From positions 1 to 64,000 of the forward strand of contig NZ_JAVALS010000004.1 of the NCBI RefSeq assembly GCF_030731045.1: 64,000 bases of DNA. The letters run 5' to 3'. The translations under genes were made by a program, and so were the position numbers. The notes under the pieces were generated by a model. The model did no database searches, had not been told where the DNA came from, and saw nothing but the letters and a program-made list of their open reading frames with translations. This document shows positions 62,802-64,000 of this stretch, one piece after another (position 1 is the stretch's first letter; the number at the start of each line of letters is the position of its first letter). The stretch comes from Arthrobacter horti. GTDB lineage: Bacteria; Actinomycetota; Actinomycetes; Actinomycetales; Micrococcaceae.

Positions 62802-64000
62802 TCAGTAGTAGGTGACGGTGATCCCGTAGCGAGGGTGCCAGGTGAGGTAGCCGCGCTGGAAGTACTGGCGAGTGCCCCACACGTTGTACGGGTAGACGGT
62901 GCTTGGAAGCCATGACTGCTCTTCGCTGGTCGGGTAACCGAGTCGTCCCCAGGCCCAGTTCAGTGATTCGTAGACCTTCATGTCCCCGTTCATGACCCGT
63001 TGCGCACCGGTTGTCGGGGACCACCAGATGATGCCGTACTGGAACCACTGGTAGCAGCCGCCACCCGGACCGGAACAGTTTTCCTCGCTGATGGGGTATC
63101 CGAGTGACTGACCGGCATAGGTGACCGAATACCGGTCGAACCACACCCAGTTGGCCCGCTGGTACGCACCCATGATGGCACCCCACACCGCATGCGCTCC
63201 GGTAGCCGGCGACCACCAGATGATGCCGCCTTGGAACCACTGGTAGCAGCCTGACTGATCCCAGGTGGAGCTGCTCCATCCGAAACATTGCTCGGGACCG
63301 GTGGGATACCCGAGGCGGCCTGCCTCACCACCCATGGCCTTCCACTTGGTGCGGATCCCGCCCTTGACCGGCTGCGAGTTCGTGGCAGGGGTCCACATGA
63401 TCGTCCCGCCACTGAACTCCTGACGGCAGCCACCCTGGGTCAGACCGCACTGCTCATCCGCCAGCGGCACACCATACAAGCCGAGATTCCAGACGTCGCC
63501 GTCCCAGCGGAGCATGGCACCCTTGACCAGCACTGTTTTCTGGGCCGTGGAGTAGATGGCCGCCTGCTGGAATTTCGTCTCGCAATAGCCGGGCGCATTA
63601 TAGAACTGGCAGTTCGTCTTCAGCGGATACCCGGCCCATCCGGCCTCTCCGCCAAGTGACTTCCATCGATTCCATTCCGGGCCATTGACGGCGATCGATC
63701 CCAAGGTGGACGTGCCCAAAGAGTAGGTCCGCACAATGGAACGTGGCATCGCGCTGGTGAAAATTCCAAGGAAATCCGCGGAACAGGCGCCTTGAGGCAG
63801 GCCGCAGGTGACGGGCCCGAGCCACTGGACGAATCCGTAGCTCCCCACCGGCTGAAACTGCTTGACGATCGGCTGACTGTGATCGAGGGTGAACGCCGGA
63901 GATCCCGACGGCACCACGATGATCGCCTTCTCAAAGCTCTGCTGGTGGGACTCGGGGACGTTGAAGGCATCATCGGCGAGGAACCAGCCGATCTCACCAT
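62802..64000 (-). CDS. LGFP-repeat surface protein (N-terminus beyond window)
   Basis: The frame is open to the right edge, so the start and any signal peptide are outside. At least 399 residues are visible. The C-terminal part is a row of LGFP repeats of about 50 residues: GEAGWAGYPLKTN, GEAGRLGYPTGPEQC, YAGQSLGYPISEENC, WAWGRLGYPTSEEQ, each followed by a QxFxxGxIxWxPxxG strand. LGFP modules tie secreted proteins to the actinobacterial wall. Several Cys pairs suggest disulfides. The N-terminal part (GWFLADDAFNVPESHQQ) is not recognised. Confidence 0.85.
   Translation of the reverse strand, partial: GEIGWFLADDAFNVPESHQQSFEKAIIVVPSGSPAFTLDHSQPIVKQFQPVGSYGFVQWLGPVTCGLPQGACSADFLGIFTSAMPRSIVRTYSLGTSTLGSIAVNGPEWNRWKSLGGEAGWAGYPLKTNCQFYNAPGYCETKFQQAAIYSTAQKTVLVKGAMLRWDGDVWNLGLYGVPLADEQCGLTQGGCRQEFSGGTIMWTPATNSQPVKGGIRTKWKAMGGEAGRLGYPTGPEQCFGWSSSTWDQSGCYQWFQGGIIWWSPATGAHAVWGAIMGAYQRANWVWFDRYSVTYAGQSLGYPISEENCSGPGGGCYQWFQYGIIWWSPTTGAQRVMNGDMKVYESLNWAWGRLGYPTSEEQSWLPSTVYPYNVWGTRQYFQRGYLTWHPRYGITVTYY

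Overview
The window is high-G+C chromosomal DNA from an actinobacterium. Gene content points to the Micrococcaceae (Arthrobacter and relatives): a CBS-less GuaB3-type protein, the order SURF1 / DUF3817 / guaA, many start codons placed 6-8 bases after a TAnnnT -10 box (leaderless genes), and Lrp, PadR and MarR regulators beside small transporters. The genus is an inference; no rRNA is present.

Left edge (1-5998): the tail of an IS30-type transposase ends next to one arm of a hairpin whose complete twin lies at 2140-2180. Between them is a divergent MarR/MFS efflux pair. A three-gene minus-strand cluster follows (a WXG100-like secretion substrate, an unrecognised soluble protein, a four-helix membrane protein), then guaB3 with a strong terminator.

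CRISPR island (about 6000-20192): a complete type I-E system in the order cas3, cse1, cse2, cas7e, cas5e, cas6e, cas1, cas2, with almost every gene overlapping the next, then a leader of only about 50 bp and an array of 79 repeats and 78 spacers. Two things stand out. cas3 is cut by one in-frame TAG, leaving an 849-residue HD-helicase part and a separate piece that reads as the Cas3 C-terminal domain. Upstream of cas3, on the opposite strand, is a single hairpin that looks like a degenerate CRISPR repeat (6133-6164); it could encode a crRNA-like regulatory RNA. The island is visibly less G+C-rich than its flanks.

Centre (20200-39130): a DUF427 protein, glpD, a lone PTS EIIA, a heterodimeric ABC exporter with one consensus and one degenerate ATP site, SURF1 and DUF3817, guaA, a large SF1-type helicase with Gln in place of the Walker A Lys and a nuclease-like tail, an SAF protein, an FmdB zinc ribbon, 5-formyltetrahydrofolate cyclo-ligase, galU, a GNAT acetyltransferase and a membrane protein.

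Right half (39130-64000): tRNA-Ala(CGC) with promoter and terminator; a PadR / DUF1048 / ABC-2 exporter operon behind a large inverted repeat; corA; two Lrp regulators flanking an MFS gene and a perfect 58-bp tandem duplication; a sugar-kinase-like ATPase; pirin; a GH35 beta-galactosidase; an orphan betaine-binding lipoprotein; an AlaT-type aminotransferase; PPK2; xseBA; ispH; phzF; rmuC; ychF; a DUF1877 protein; a higBA module with two perfect palindromes at its promoter; a YciI protein; a DUF3592-like protein; and an LGFP-repeat surface protein running off the right edge.
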